DNA of 64,000 bases from Planctomycetota bacterium (GTDB lineage Bacteria; Planctomycetota; UBA1135; GCA-002686595): NCBI GenBank assembly GCA_016709875.1, contig JADJLZ010000012.1:1-64000 (forward strand). Direction: 5' to 3'. The position numbers were made by a program, and so were the translations under genes. The stretch's first letter is position 1; each line of letters starts with the position of its first letter. The notes beneath the pieces are model-generated. The model was not told where the DNA came from. It did not search any database and saw only the letters and a list, made by a program, of their open reading frames with translations. Shown here piece by piece: positions 17,611-25,404 of the stretch.

Positions 17611-19692
17611 TCAGGGGAGGACGTCGACGGAGATCGCGTTGGAGATCATGACGCCGGTGCCGTCGGTGATCTGCGGGTCGCGGCCGTAGTACTGGTAGTA
17701 GTAGGTGTGGCCGACGTCGTTCGGGACGAAGGAGACCGGCTCGATCGCGGTGCCGTAGGAGTCGAAGACGAACGCTTGGCCACGCACGAGCGGCGGGGTG
17801 ACGCACAGCGTTCCGCCGAGCCAGGGGATCGACTGCGAGGCGTCGCCGCGGAAGTGCAGGCCGACCTTGTTCGGCAGGCCCTGGTTGCAGCTGAGGCGGA
17901 AGTCGCTCGCGGTCGCGCTCGCGTTGCCGAAGGCGCCTATCGAGGGACGCAAGCCGCTCGAGGTGAGCTTGGCGGTGCAGTAGGAGGTCGGCGGCGGGGG
18001 CTGCGTGCCGAGGATGCGCAGCGAGGGATCGCCGAAGACGATCCAGGTCATGAACATGTCGTGGCCGGAGCTGCCCATGAGCTCCATCATCTTGCACGAG
18101 CTGGCGTACCAGAGCGCACCGACGCTCCACCAGCTCTCGGCGCAGAAGCGCGTGACGGCCTCGTCCTCGGCGTACATGGGCTCGTCCCAGTACTGGTTGA
18201 TCGAAGACATGTAGGTGCCGACCGCGCCCGAGGGCTGGCCGTTGTGCGTCGCGCGCAGCCAGGCCTCGGCGAAGCAGGTCTGCCCCGCGAAGTTGCCGTT
18301 GACGCAGGCGACGCTGAAGACGAAGGGCAGGTGGCCCTGGTTCGCGAGCGCGTTGACGTCGTTGTTGTTGAAGCCGGTCGTGCCCCAGCTCGTGTCGGAG
18401 CCGTGCCCGCAGTAGTTGACCAGGCGGCGGCCCGCGTTGAGCCCGTTCGTGATCAGCGCCTTGGTCGCGCTCGGGTCGTAGATCTGGTCGACGCCATTGA
18501 ATCCGTAGCCGAGTTCGGCCGTGCGGATGTTGTTCATGTGCTGGTAGTCGTACTCGCCGTAGTGGCCCGGGCCCTGGTCGGAGGCGATGCCCATGCCGAG
18601 CGCGCTCCAGCCGCCCGCGGCGAGCGAGTGGTCCTGCTGTTCGTACTGGATCGAGCGCTGCACTTGCGTCTGCACTTGGGCCGTGTTCTGTGCGGAGAAG
18701 CGGCCGATGATCAGCTCGGGGTAGTTGTCGGGCGTGAGCGTGGCGTAGAAGGGATCCGAGGCGCCACCGAGGAAGGAGCTGCTCGCGACTTCGGTGCTGT
18801 CACCGACGAGCAGCACGTAGGAGAGGTTTGTCGAGGCGTAGACCTGCTGGATGTAGTTCTTGATCGCCGTCGCGTTGTTGCCGATGGTCGCGACGTTGAC
18901 CAGCGTGGTCTGGATGCCACGCGAGTTCTTCCAGTCGACGAAGGGTTGCATCTCGCCCAGGAAGGCCGCGTTCGAGATCACGAGCAGTCCGCCCGACTGC
19001 GTGATCGGCACGAGGCCCTGCGCGGCGTAGTTCAGGAACTGGCCGCGGTAGAGCTCCTCGAAGGAGACATCGCGCCGGTCAGGCGTGTTCGCGCGGTCCA
19101 GCGGATGCGCGGCCGGCACGCCGTGCGTGTCGATGCGCAACACGAGCTCGTCGTAGACGCGCAGCACGTGAGTCACGGGGTTGTACTGCAGCACGTTCGC
19201 GTCGAGCACCGCTCCGCGCACGTCGCGCAGGATGTAGGCCGCGCCCAGGCTGGCCGCCTCGGCCGGATAGAAGGCATCCGTGCGATAAGCAGCACCGAAG
19301 GAGTAGGGGACGCGCGCGGGATCCTGCGTGCGCACGATCGGCCCGCGCGCCGGAGCGATGTCCACGCCCGCGATCTCGTGGTAGCGCGAGCCGAAGACGT
19401 GCACGTCCGCCTCCTGTCCGTCGGGGATCACGAGGCTGCGCGAAACGCGCGGCAAGCGCGGCGCACCCACGACGTTCGAATAGCCCTCGCCCGCGAGCGA
19501 GAGCTCTTGCCAGGCGGCTCCCTCGATGTCGACGCTGCGCGCGTCGTAGCCCTCGAGCGTGACGCGCACGAGGGTCGCGCCGGGCGTGGGGTCGAGCACG
19601 GTGATCTGTGCGCTGCCGGCCGCGAAGGCCGAAGCTCCGAGGAACGAGACGCAGAACAGCGTGGAAAGGAAGGGGCGATTCATCGACAGCAT
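17611..19692 (-). CDS. Secreted gingipain-type cysteine peptidase (family C25)
   Basis: A 693-residue exported peptidase. ATG 19692 is chosen over upstream starts because GGAGG lies five bases before it and a signal peptide follows (LSTLFCVSFLGASAFA). The propeptide-like N-terminal third (to about residue 250) is followed by the C25 catalytic domain. The catalytic His is in NYCGHGSD (residue 430, codon 18403-18405) and the Cys in FSVACVNGN (residue 463, codon 18304-18306). The 33-residue spacing equals the His211-Cys244 spacing of RgpB gingipain. FGDPSLRI marks the end of the catalytic domain. A C-terminal module starting SYCTAKLTSSG and containing GGTLCV and YYYQYYGRDP resembles those at 3-258 and 58982-60949 and may serve surface location (inference). 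No regulator is adjacent. Confidence 0.88.
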   Translation of the reverse strand: MLSMNRPFLSTLFCVSFLGASAFAAGSAQITVLDPTPGATLVRVTLEGYDARSVDIEGAAWQELSLAGEGYSNVVGAPRLPRVSRSLVIPDGQEADVHVFGSRYHEIAGVDIAPARGPIVRTQDPARVPYSFGAAYRTDAFYPAEAASLGAAYILRDVRGAVLDANVLQYNPVTHVLRVYDELVLRIDTHGVPAAHPLDRANTPDRRDVSFEELYRGQFLNYAAQGLVPITQSGGLLVISNAAFLGEMQPFVDWKNSRGIQTTLVNVATIGNNATAIKNYIQQVYASTNLSYVLLVGDSTEVASSSFLGGASDPFYATLTPDNYPELIIGRFSAQNTAQVQTQVQRSIQYEQQDHSLAAGGWSALGMGIASDQGPGHYGEYDYQHMNNIRTAELGYGFNGVDQIYDPSATKALITNGLNAGRRLVNYCGHGSDTSWGTTGFNNNDVNALANQGHLPFVFSVACVNGNFAGQTCFAEAWLRATHNGQPSGAVGTYMSSINQYWDEPMYAEDEAVTRFCAESWWSVGALWYASSCKMMELMGSSGHDMFMTWIVFGDPSLRILGTQPPPPTSYCTAKLTSSGLRPSIGAFGNASATASDFRLSCNQGLPNKVGLHFRGDASQSIPWLGGTLCVTPPLVRGQAFVFDSYGTAIEPVSFVPNDVGHTYYYQYYGRDPQITDGTGVMISNAISVDVLP

Positions 19693-19828
19693 CGTGACCT
19701 CCGCGGGAACGTGGGGAGCGAGCAGGCCCACGCTAGGCGCACCCCGAAAGAACGGGCAATACGCAGCCCTGGCTACGCAACGTGCGTACGCAGCCCCTCT
19801 ACGCAACCAGCCGCAGGAACACGCTGTA

Positions 19829-20062
19829 CTACGTCGCCGTCGCGCGCTTCAGCAGCGGCGGCACGCTGAGCAACGCCCACGAGCATTCGAGCAGCACGAA
19901 GCCCCACTGCCTCCCGTCGATCGCGATCCACGCGAGCACGCCCGAACCGACCAGATTGAGCAAGTTGTAGGACACGTCCGCGCGCCCAAGCTTGCCCCGC
20001 TGGTTCGCCGCGTACGCGACGAGAATCAACACCGCGCCCACGATCGAGAGGACTTGCTGCAT
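19829..20062 (-). CDS. Small CBU_0592-type membrane protein
   Basis: A 77-residue protein with three hydrophobic stretches: VLSIVGAVLILVAYAANQ, VSYNLLNLVGSGVLAWIAI and WGFVLLECSWALLSVPPLL. The N-terminal I-G-x-x-L-I-L-x-A-Y and Y-N-L-x-N-L-x-G pattern fits the CBU_0592 family of small bacterial inner-membrane proteins of unknown function. It ends 137 bases upstream of the start of the C25 peptidase gene and reads the same way, and a degenerate repeat copy lies just upstream of it (20072-20097). No catalytic residue is evident. Confidence 0.7.
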   Translation of the reverse strand: MQQVLSIVGAVLILVAYAANQRGKLGRADVSYNLLNLVGSGVLAWIAIDGRQWGFVLLECSWALLSVPPLLKRATAT

Positions 20063-20071
20063 GAACCCGAC

Positions 20072-20129
20072 AATACCGTGCCAGCCTCGAAATCACCGCA
20101 CCGACAGGGTGCCATCCCAAGTCTTCACC
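20072..20129. repeat. Two degenerate forward copies of the dispersed repeat
   Basis: AATACCGTGCCAGCC...AAATCACC (20072-20097) and AGGGTGCCATCCCAAG..TTCACC (20105-20129) match the arm of the inverted-repeat family with several changes. They look like old copies, lie in tandem, and occupy most of the space between the two flanking minus-strand genes. Confidence 0.5.
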
Positions 20130-20170
20130 GTGCCCCTTCGCCCGGGACCCCTGGCGACCCCGCTGCGGTA

Positions 20171-20680
20171 CTAGCGCTTGTCGGCTGGCGCTTGTGTCGA
20201 CTTCGATTGCCACTGGACGCCGATCAGCCGCTCGTACTTGCCGTCATCGTCGAAGACGAAACTGAAGCGGACCCTTCCGCGGTCGTACTCCACGATCTTG
20301 CAGGAGACAAGCAGCGCCCGCCCATTCGTGAAGGTCGTCGTGAAGCCCCACTGCATGGGCTTGAAACGCTCCATCGCGCCGAGCTGCTCGACGAGGCCGC
20401 TGGCGAACCTCTGCAGTCCCAGACCGCCGAAGTCCTAGGCCAAGTCCTCGCCACAGAGTTCGGACCGGATCGTGTCGAACTTCTCCGCCTTCAACGTCTC
20501 GACGAAGCCATTGCTGACCTCGAGCGCGTGCTCGTACTTCCGCACGTCCTCCGTCAGCGGCTCGCCGACGTACTCATCGTTCACAGGGCCTGAACGGTGG
20601 CTCCTGCTGACGTGAAACCCGCAGCCAGTGCCGCAAGAGAGCAGCGCGATGCAGAAGACTCGAGCGAGATGAGCGATCAT
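20171..20680 (-). pseudogene. Small exported protein of unknown family, interrupted by TAG
   Basis: A reading frame of 170 codons starting MIAHLARVFCIALLSCGTGC, which looks like a lipoprotein signal. The sequence continues in one frame (SNGFVETLKAEKFDTI, then FGGLGLQRF and WGFTTTFTNGRALLV to QWQSKSTQAPADKR) but is cut by an in-frame TAG at 20435-20437, after GEDLA. The rest after the stop keeps a sensible composition and ends with its own TAG, so a single nonsense change or base error is likely. The pattern of a helical half followed by a beta-rich half suggests an NTF2-like or DUF3887-like fold, which I cannot confirm. A repeat arm begins directly upstream of its ATG. Confidence 0.5.
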
Positions 20681-20802
20681 TTGGTGAATACCGTGCCAGT
20701 CCAATTGTTCACCGAAGTCGGCTGCGCGTCCAGGGGCCAACGGAAGCGCCGAAGGGCGGCGATTGTGTGAGGAGGTGGACTGGCACCGTATTCACCGAAG
20801 TC
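20681..20802. repeat. Inverted-repeat element, copy pair B
   Basis: A forward arm (20681-20719, core ACCGTGCCAGTCCAA) and an inverted arm (20766-20802, core GGACTGGCACCGTATTC) enclose a 46-base interior, the same interior length as in pair C at 47511-47624. TTCACCGAAGTCGG occurs in direct orientation at both edges. The element separates the interrupted small gene from the truncated ParB-like copy. Confidence 0.8.
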
Positions 20803-20809
20803 GGAAGTC

Positions 20810-21444
20810 CTATTCCTCGAGGACGCCGCCCGAGCGCGCGACGTCGTCGGTCTTGATCTTGGCGGCGTCGAACCTCTTCGCGGCGGCGATCATGCGCTCG
20901 ATCGCGGCGTCGAAGTCGACCTCGCCCTTCTGGAAGCGCAGGCAGTCGACCTCGCCCTTCTGGACGCACAGGCAGTCGACCTCGCCCTTCTGGACGCGCA
21001 GGAAGTTGGTGCGCGCGACGACGAAGGACTTGAGGTAGGGGCTGTCGAAGCCGCGCTCCTTGAGCATCTTCACGGCCGCATTGACGGCCTCGTCGAGCTC
21101 GAGCAGCTGCTTCGCGCGGCGCTCGCGCTCCTCGATCGCCTTGGCCAGCTTCAGGCCCATGAACTCGTCTGTGCGCACGAGGATGGGGCGGTAGCCGGAA
21201 TTCGCGAAGCGGCCGTTCTGCTCGTAGCACAGGCCGAGCGTGAGCAGCGCAGGCTCCTCGAACAGAGCGCCTGGTCCTTGTCGGTGCCGGCATCGGACCG
21301 CGCGAGGTCGCGCGCCATGCGAATCACCTCGAGCGCCTTCTCGCGCAGGTTGTGCGCCTTCTCCGTGTTGAGCGCAAGAATCCGGTAGGCCAGCTCCGCC
21401 TCGGGGATCAGCAGCGCGACGACGGTCTTGCCGCCGAGCTCCTT
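20810..21444 (-). pseudogene. Truncated, frameshifted copy of the ParB-like gene
   Basis: This is a partial duplicate of the gene at 29142-30086. It matches from KELGGKTVVALLIPEAELAY through SGGVLEE-stop, at close to nine residues in ten by eye. The first 125 or so residues, including the ParB-type core, are missing. Homology stops exactly at 21444, where a repeat arm begins (21445). A one-base deletion near 21265 (GAACAGAGCGCC against GAAGACGAGCGCG in the intact gene) breaks the frame. Near the 3' end a ten-residue unit, QKGEVDCLxV-like, is present three times instead of once (20914-21003). The whole remnant is bracketed by dispersed-repeat copies. It should not give a working protein. Confidence 0.85.
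20914..21003. repeat. Three 30-bp tandem repeats inside the ParB-like pseudogene
   Basis: Units 20914-20943, 20944-20973 and 20974-21003 are nearly identical and each encodes ten residues on the minus strand (pattern Q-K-G-E-V-D-C/F-L). The intact paralogue at 29142-30086 has a single unit at the same place. This is an in-frame expansion in the decayed copy. Confidence 0.9.
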
Positions 21445-21474
21445 GAATACCGTGCCAGTCCAATTCTTCACGGG
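21445..21474. repeat. Single forward arm of the dispersed repeat
   Basis: GAATACCGTGCCAGTCC begins immediately after the last base of homology between the truncated ParB-like copy and its intact paralogue, so it marks the deletion breakpoint. It ends before the stop codon region of the sigma-54 activator gene. No inverted partner is seen within 300 bases downstream. Confidence 0.8.
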
Positions 21475-21517
21475 TCTCCCGCGGTTGCCGCGCGGTGGTC
21501 CGCGGTCAGATGCACGG

Positions 21518-23143
21518 CTAGCTGCGCGGCCCGCGGCGCAGGCTGCGGTTGTCGAGCCCGAGCGCCTTCATGCGCGACGCCAGCGTCGTCGGCCGCACGC
21601 CGAGCAGCTCGGCGGCGCCGCCCTTGCCGTAGATCTTGCCGTCCGCTGCGGCGAGCGCTGCACGCAGGTTCTCGCGCTCGAGGGTGCGCAGTTCGGCATC
21701 GGTGCGCACGAGCGCAGCCTCCTGAGCCGCGGGGATCGACGAGATGCGCGCGGTCGCGGAGTCCGGCAGCTCCACCTCCAGCGCGGCCCCGGATGAGGTG
21801 AGCACTGCGCGCTCGATGACGTGTTGCAACTCGCGCACGTTGCCCGGCCACGGATAGCGCTGGAGCCGTTGCACCACCGCGCGCGTCAACTTGGGCGCCT
21901 TGCGCCCCAGGCGCCGCGCGGCGCTCGCGAGAAAGGCCTCCGCGAGCAATGGAATGTCCGCGCCGCGCTCGCGCAGCGGCGGAACCTCGATCGGGAAGAC
22001 GCTCAAGCGGTAGTAGAGGTCGGAGCGGAACCGGCCGGCCTCGGCTTCGCGGCGCAGGTCGCGGTGCGTGGCCGCGATCACGCGTACGTTCACCTTGCGC
22101 GTGCGCTCCTCGCCGACGCGCTCGAACTCGCCCTCCTGCAGCACGCGCAGGAGCTTCGCCTGCAGCTCGAGCGGGATCTCGCCCACCTCGTCGAGCAAGA
22201 GCGTGCCGCCGTGCGCCAGTTCGAAGCGGCCCGCCCGGTCGCGCAACGCACCCGTGAACGAGCCCTTCGCGTGCCCGAAGAACTCGCTCTCGAAGAGTTC
22301 GCGCGGGATCGCCGCGCAGTTGACCTTGATCATCGGCTTCTCGGCGCGCTGGCTCTGGCGGTGGATCTCGCGTGCGACGAGCTCCTTGCCCGTGCCGCTC
22401 TCGCCCTGGATCAGCACGGCCGAGTCCGTGGGCGCGACGAGGCTGATCTTGCGGCCGACGGCCTCGAGCGCCGGACTCGCGCCGATGATCTCGCCCAAGG
22501 ACTGCGCCTCGCGCACCTCCTCCTTCAGGTAGTCGTTCTCCCACTCCAGGCGCGCGCGCAGGGCCTCGATCTCGTCGAAGGCGCGCGCGTTGACGAGCGC
22601 TGCGGCGGCGTGGTTGGCGATCATGCGCAGCCAGTCGATGCAGCCCGATTCGAGCTCGCCGCGACAGAAGACCGCCAGGACACCGAGCACCTCGCCGCGG
22701 TGTTGCAGTGGCTCGCCGAGGAAGCCTTCGAGCTGCTCGCGGCGCGCCCATTCGCTGTCGACGATCCAGTTCGACGAGACGATCCCGCTCTGCACCTCGA
22801 TCGCCTTGCCCTGCGAGGCGATCAGGCCGACCTTGCGCACACCGATCGGAAAGCGGCGGAAGGCGCCGCCGATGCCCGTCCAGTCCTGGGCAGGCTCGGC
22901 GCGCGAGCTCCCGGCGCTCGCGACCAGATGCAGGCAGTTCGTGCGATCGGGGCACTCGCTCCGGAAGCGGCATGTGTCGCACACGTCGCCGGGGCGCACG
23001 AGCCACACGCGCGCGAGCGCGATCCGTGGCGAGGCGGCGAGACGCTCGACGATCAGGGTCAGCAGTTCGGGAAGGGAGCGCGTCTGTGCGAGGGCGAGCA
23101 GGATCTGCTTGGGGTCCTTGAAGAGCGGGGGAGCGGCCGGCAT
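21518..23143 (-). CDS. Sigma-54-dependent transcriptional activator with GAF sensor
   Basis: A 541-residue enhancer-binding protein. An N-terminal GAF-like sensor contains a Cys cluster (CDTCRFRSECPDRTNC), then comes a central AAA+ domain with Walker A GESGTGKE, the sigma-54 contact loop GSFTGA (usually GAFTGA), a Walker B-type TLLLDEVGEIP and YPWPGNVREL. A C-terminal Fis-type helix-turn-helix closes it (KGGAAELLGVRPTTLASRM). ATG 23143 is preferred, though a GTG at 23158 is in frame. It is divergent from the AhpD-like gene at 23358. Palindromes at 23156-23199 and a -24/-12 promoter at 23278 suggest it switches that gene on in response to a signal sensed by the GAF domain, perhaps redox through the cysteines (inference). 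Confidence 0.92.
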   Translation of the reverse strand: MPAAPPLFKDPKQILLALAQTRSLPELLTLIVERLAASPRIALARVWLVRPGDVCDTCRFRSECPDRTNCLHLVASAGSSRAEPAQDWTGIGGAFRRFPIGVRKVGLIASQGKAIEVQSGIVSSNWIVDSEWARREQLEGFLGEPLQHRGEVLGVLAVFCRGELESGCIDWLRMIANHAAAALVNARAFDEIEALRARLEWENDYLKEEVREAQSLGEIIGASPALEAVGRKISLVAPTDSAVLIQGESGTGKELVAREIHRQSQRAEKPMIKVNCAAIPRELFESEFFGHAKGSFTGALRDRAGRFELAHGGTLLLDEVGEIPLELQAKLLRVLQEGEFERVGEERTRKVNVRVIAATHRDLRREAEAGRFRSDLYYRLSVFPIEVPPLRERGADIPLLAEAFLASAARRLGRKAPKLTRAVVQRLQRYPWPGNVRELQHVIERAVLTSSGAALEVELPDSATARISSIPAAQEAALVRTDAELRTLERENLRAALAAADGKIYGKGGAAELLGVRPTTLASRMKALGLDNRSLRRGPRS

Positions 23144-23155
23144 CGCTGGATTGTG

Positions 23156-23199
23156 CACGAGATCTCGTGTGCGAGCAGCGAAATATCGTTTGACAACGA
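23156..23199. promoter_or_regulatory. Candidate activator-binding palindromes
   Basis: A perfect 14-base palindrome CACGAGATCTCGTG (23156-23169) and TCGTT-TGAC-AACGA (23186-23199), followed by a partial repeat TCGTTGACA near 23204. They lie 80-120 bases upstream of the candidate sigma-54 promoter of the divergent gene, the usual place for enhancer sites. The first overlaps the alternative GTG start of the regulator. Confidence 0.45.
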
Positions 23200-23277
23200 G
23201 ACATCGTTGACATGCCCCTCGGGCGAGGAGTGGTGTAACGCTATTCCTATCAGATGTTTATGAAAACACGAGCGCCC

Positions 23278-23293
23278 CGGCACGGCCTGTGCA
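23278..23293 (+). promoter_or_regulatory. Candidate sigma-54 (-24/-12) promoter
   Basis: CGGCACG-N4-GTGCA matches the TGGCACG-N4-TTGCA consensus with two changes. It keeps the invariant GG (23279-23280) and GC (23291-23292) ten bases apart. It lies about 65 bases before the ATG of the AhpD-like gene and is divergent from a sigma-54 activator gene, which raises its credibility. Confidence 0.5.
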
Positions 23294-23357
23294 TTCAGAG
23301 CTCCATCGGCGCCCGTCAGGCGCGCCCCCCGCAAGTAGCACACACAGGAGCCACCCG

Positions 23358-23894
23358 ATGTCCAGCTTCACCCTCGTCGCCCCCGAAACCGCCGCCGGCC
23401 AGACCAAGGAACTGCTCTCCGCCGTGCGCGGCAAGCTCGGCCTGGTCCCCAACATGACCCGCGCGATGGTCCGCGCACCCGCGGTCCTCGACGCGTACCT
23501 GCAGATGAGCGGGGCGCTCGCCAAGGGCGCCCTGCCCGCGAAGGTGCGCGAGCAGATCGCGCTGACGGTCGGCCAGGCAAACGAGTGCGACTACTGCCTC
23601 GCCGCCCACTCGACCCTCGGCAAGCTCGTCGGGCTCGCGCCCGAGCAGATCCTCGCCGCACGCACGGGCCACGCCGCCGACGCCAGCACGGATGCGTTGC
23701 TCGCCTTCGCGAAAATCGTGGTCGAGAAGCGCGGCCGCGTCGATGTCGACGACCAGGCCCGCGTGCGCGCCGCTGGATTCGGCGACGAAGCCATCGCGGA
23801 GATCGTCGCGAATGTCGCGCTGAATCTGTTCACCAACTACTTCAACCACGTCGCGGGGACACAGATCGACTTCCCGGCGGCGCCCGCGCTCTGA
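23358..23894 (+). CDS. Carboxymuconolactone decarboxylase / AhpD-like peroxidase-family protein
   Basis: A 178-residue cytoplasmic helical protein with the AhpD-type active site ECDYCLAAH, that is E-x-C-x2-C-x3-H (around residues 78-86), preceded by VREQIALTVGQAN. Members with this site use the two cysteines for thiol-dependent peroxide or alkyl-hydroperoxide reduction. Its length fits the single-domain family. An AGGAG ribosome site (23346-23350) supports the ATG. It is transcribed away from the sigma-54 activator and has a candidate -24/-12 promoter, so inducible expression under oxidative or electrophile stress is likely (inference). Confidence 0.85.
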   Translation: MSSFTLVAPETAAGQTKELLSAVRGKLGLVPNMTRAMVRAPAVLDAYLQMSGALAKGALPAKVREQIALTVGQANECDYCLAAHSTLGKLVGLAPEQILAARTGHAADASTDALLAFAKIVVEKRGRVDVDDQARVRAAGFGDEAIAEIVANVALNLFTNYFNHVAGTQIDFPAAPAL

Positions 23895-23966
23895 ACCCTC
23901 CAACCCTCCAACCCTCCATCCACTCTCCATCACTTTTCCTCCACTCCGCACACTTCGACCACGACC

Positions 23967-24836
23967 ATGAAGACCCTTCTCCGTTCCATCGCAGCGCTCG
24001 CGCTGCTCTCCGTCAGCTCCTTCGCCGGTGACCTCGTCAACGTCTCGGGCGCGAGCAAGGTCGCGCTCAGCGGCTACGACCCGGTCGCCTTCTTCACCGA
24101 TGCGAAGCCGGTCAACGGTTCGCCGTTCATCTCGGCCGAGCATCAGGGCGCGACCTACTTCTTCGCCAGCGAGGAGCACAAGCAGCTCTTCTCCGCCAAG
24201 CCGGACTCCTACGTGCCGCAGTTCGGCGGCTTCTGCGCCTTCGGAGCCTCGCTCGACAAGCTGCTGCCTGTCGACATCAGCACCTGGCTGGTGCGCGACG
24301 GCAAGCTCTACCTCAACCTGAACCCCGAGATTCGCAAGCAGTTCGACGCGGACATCGCGGGGATCCTCGCCAAGGCCAACGCCAACTGGCCCGGCCTCGT
24401 GAAGCAGCAAGCGGCCGTGGCGAAGCCTGCGAGCGGCAGGCCGGCGGCGCTCGTGAACGTCTCCGGAGCGAGCCAGGTCGCGCTCGGCGGCTACGACCCG
24501 GTCGCGTTCTTCAGCGATTCGAAGCCCGTGAGCGGCTCGCCGTTCATCAGCGCCGAGCACCAGGGAGCGACCTACTTCTTCGCCAGCCAAGAGCACAAGC
24601 AGCTGTTCCTCGCCAAGCCGGACTCGTACCTGCCTCAGTTCGGCGGCTTCTGCGCCTTCGGCGTTGCGCTCGGAAAGGTGCTGCCGGTCGACATCCGCAC
24701 CTGGCAGATCCGCGACGGAAAGCTCTACCTCAACCTGAACACCGAGATCCTGAAGGGCTTCAACGCCGACTTCGCCGGCAACCTCGGCAAGGCGCTCGCG
24801 AACTGGCCCGAGCTGGTGAAGCAGCAGAGCCTCTGA
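23967..24836 (+). CDS. Exported protein with two tandem YHS domains
   Basis: A 289-residue protein with a signal peptide (MKTLLRSIAALALLSVSSFA). The mature part is two near-identical halves of about 125 residues, each starting LVNVSGAS and carrying GYDPVAFF, HQGATYFFAS and PQFGGFCAFG, the marks of YHS-type domains. The halves read LSGYDPVAFFTDAKPV and LGGYDPVAFFSDSKPV, and each ends near NWP-x-L-V-K-Q-Q. YHS domains are thought to bind metal ions, and exported single-YHS proteins are usually about 150 residues. The tandem arrangement is a recent internal gene duplication. It lies 72 bases after the AhpD-like gene and could share its transcript. Confidence 0.85.
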   Translation: MKTLLRSIAALALLSVSSFAGDLVNVSGASKVALSGYDPVAFFTDAKPVNGSPFISAEHQGATYFFASEEHKQLFSAKPDSYVPQFGGFCAFGASLDKLLPVDISTWLVRDGKLYLNLNPEIRKQFDADIAGILAKANANWPGLVKQQAAVAKPASGRPAALVNVSGASQVALGGYDPVAFFSDSKPVSGSPFISAEHQGATYFFASQEHKQLFLAKPDSYLPQFGGFCAFGVALGKVLPVDIRTWQIRDGKLYLNLNTEILKGFNADFAGNLGKALANWPELVKQQSL

Positions 24837-24918
24837 GGTTCGAGTGCGCGCGGCCTGGGCGAGAGCTCAGGCCGCGCGGCTTCCTTTCCTGCGCAACCCC
24901 TTGCCTCGTGAACCCGCC

Positions 24919-25386
24919 ATGACCACCGCCAAGTTGATCCCGCCCTTCACGTCCGAGACCGCACGCGCCAAGGTGCGCGCCGCCGAAGACGCCTGGAACT
25001 CGCGCGATGCCGACCGCGTCGTGCTCGCGTACACCGAGGATTGCGTCTGGCGCAACCGTAGCCAGTTCCTGAACGGTCGCGAGGAAATCCGCGCCTTCCT
25101 GCGCGGGAAGTGGGAGCGCGAGCGCGACTACCGCCTCGTGAAATCGCTGTGGGCCTTCGGCGAGGACCGCATCGCCGTGCGCTTCCAGTACGAGTTCCAC
25201 GACGAGGCCGGCAACTGGCACCGAGCCTACGGCAACGAGCTCTGGGAGTTCGCCGCCGACGGCCGCATGGCGCGCCGCGAAGCGAGCATCAACGACGTCG
25301 ACATCCGCGCGGACGAGCGGCGTTTCCTCTGGTCGGCGCCCGGCCCCCGGCCCGCCGACGGGCCCGACATCCCGGACGTGCGTTGA
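24919..25386 (+). CDS. SnoaL/NTF2-like protein of the DUF1348 type
   Basis: A 155-residue cytoplasmic protein. Family blocks are AEDAWNSRDADRVVLAYTED, CVWRNRSQFLNGREEI, FLRGKWERERDYRLVKSLWA, RIAVRFQYEFHDEAGNW and YGNELWEFAADGRM. This fits the DUF1348 group of NTF2-fold proteins at about their usual length. They are monodomain proteins of unknown reaction, sometimes described as SnoaL-like. ATG 24919 is preferred to an in-frame GTG at 24844, because the family starts near PPFTSETA. It is followed 18 bases later by the flavin split-barrel gene, so the two are probably co-transcribed. Confidence 0.85.
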   Translation: MTTAKLIPPFTSETARAKVRAAEDAWNSRDADRVVLAYTEDCVWRNRSQFLNGREEIRAFLRGKWERERDYRLVKSLWAFGEDRIAVRFQYEFHDEAGNWHRAYGNELWEFAADGRMARREASINDVDIRADERRFLWSAPGPRPADGPDIPDVR

Positions 25387-25404
25387 AGAGGGGAGGCGCG
25401 CACC

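Noticed and set aside
4901..20437. Two in-frame TAG codons in otherwise coherent genes (4901 and 20435) as a sign that TAG is read as an amino acid
   Set aside because: TAG is used as a normal terminator elsewhere in the window (for example 3139-3141, 5821-5823 and 16068-16070), and both cases are one base from a sense codon.
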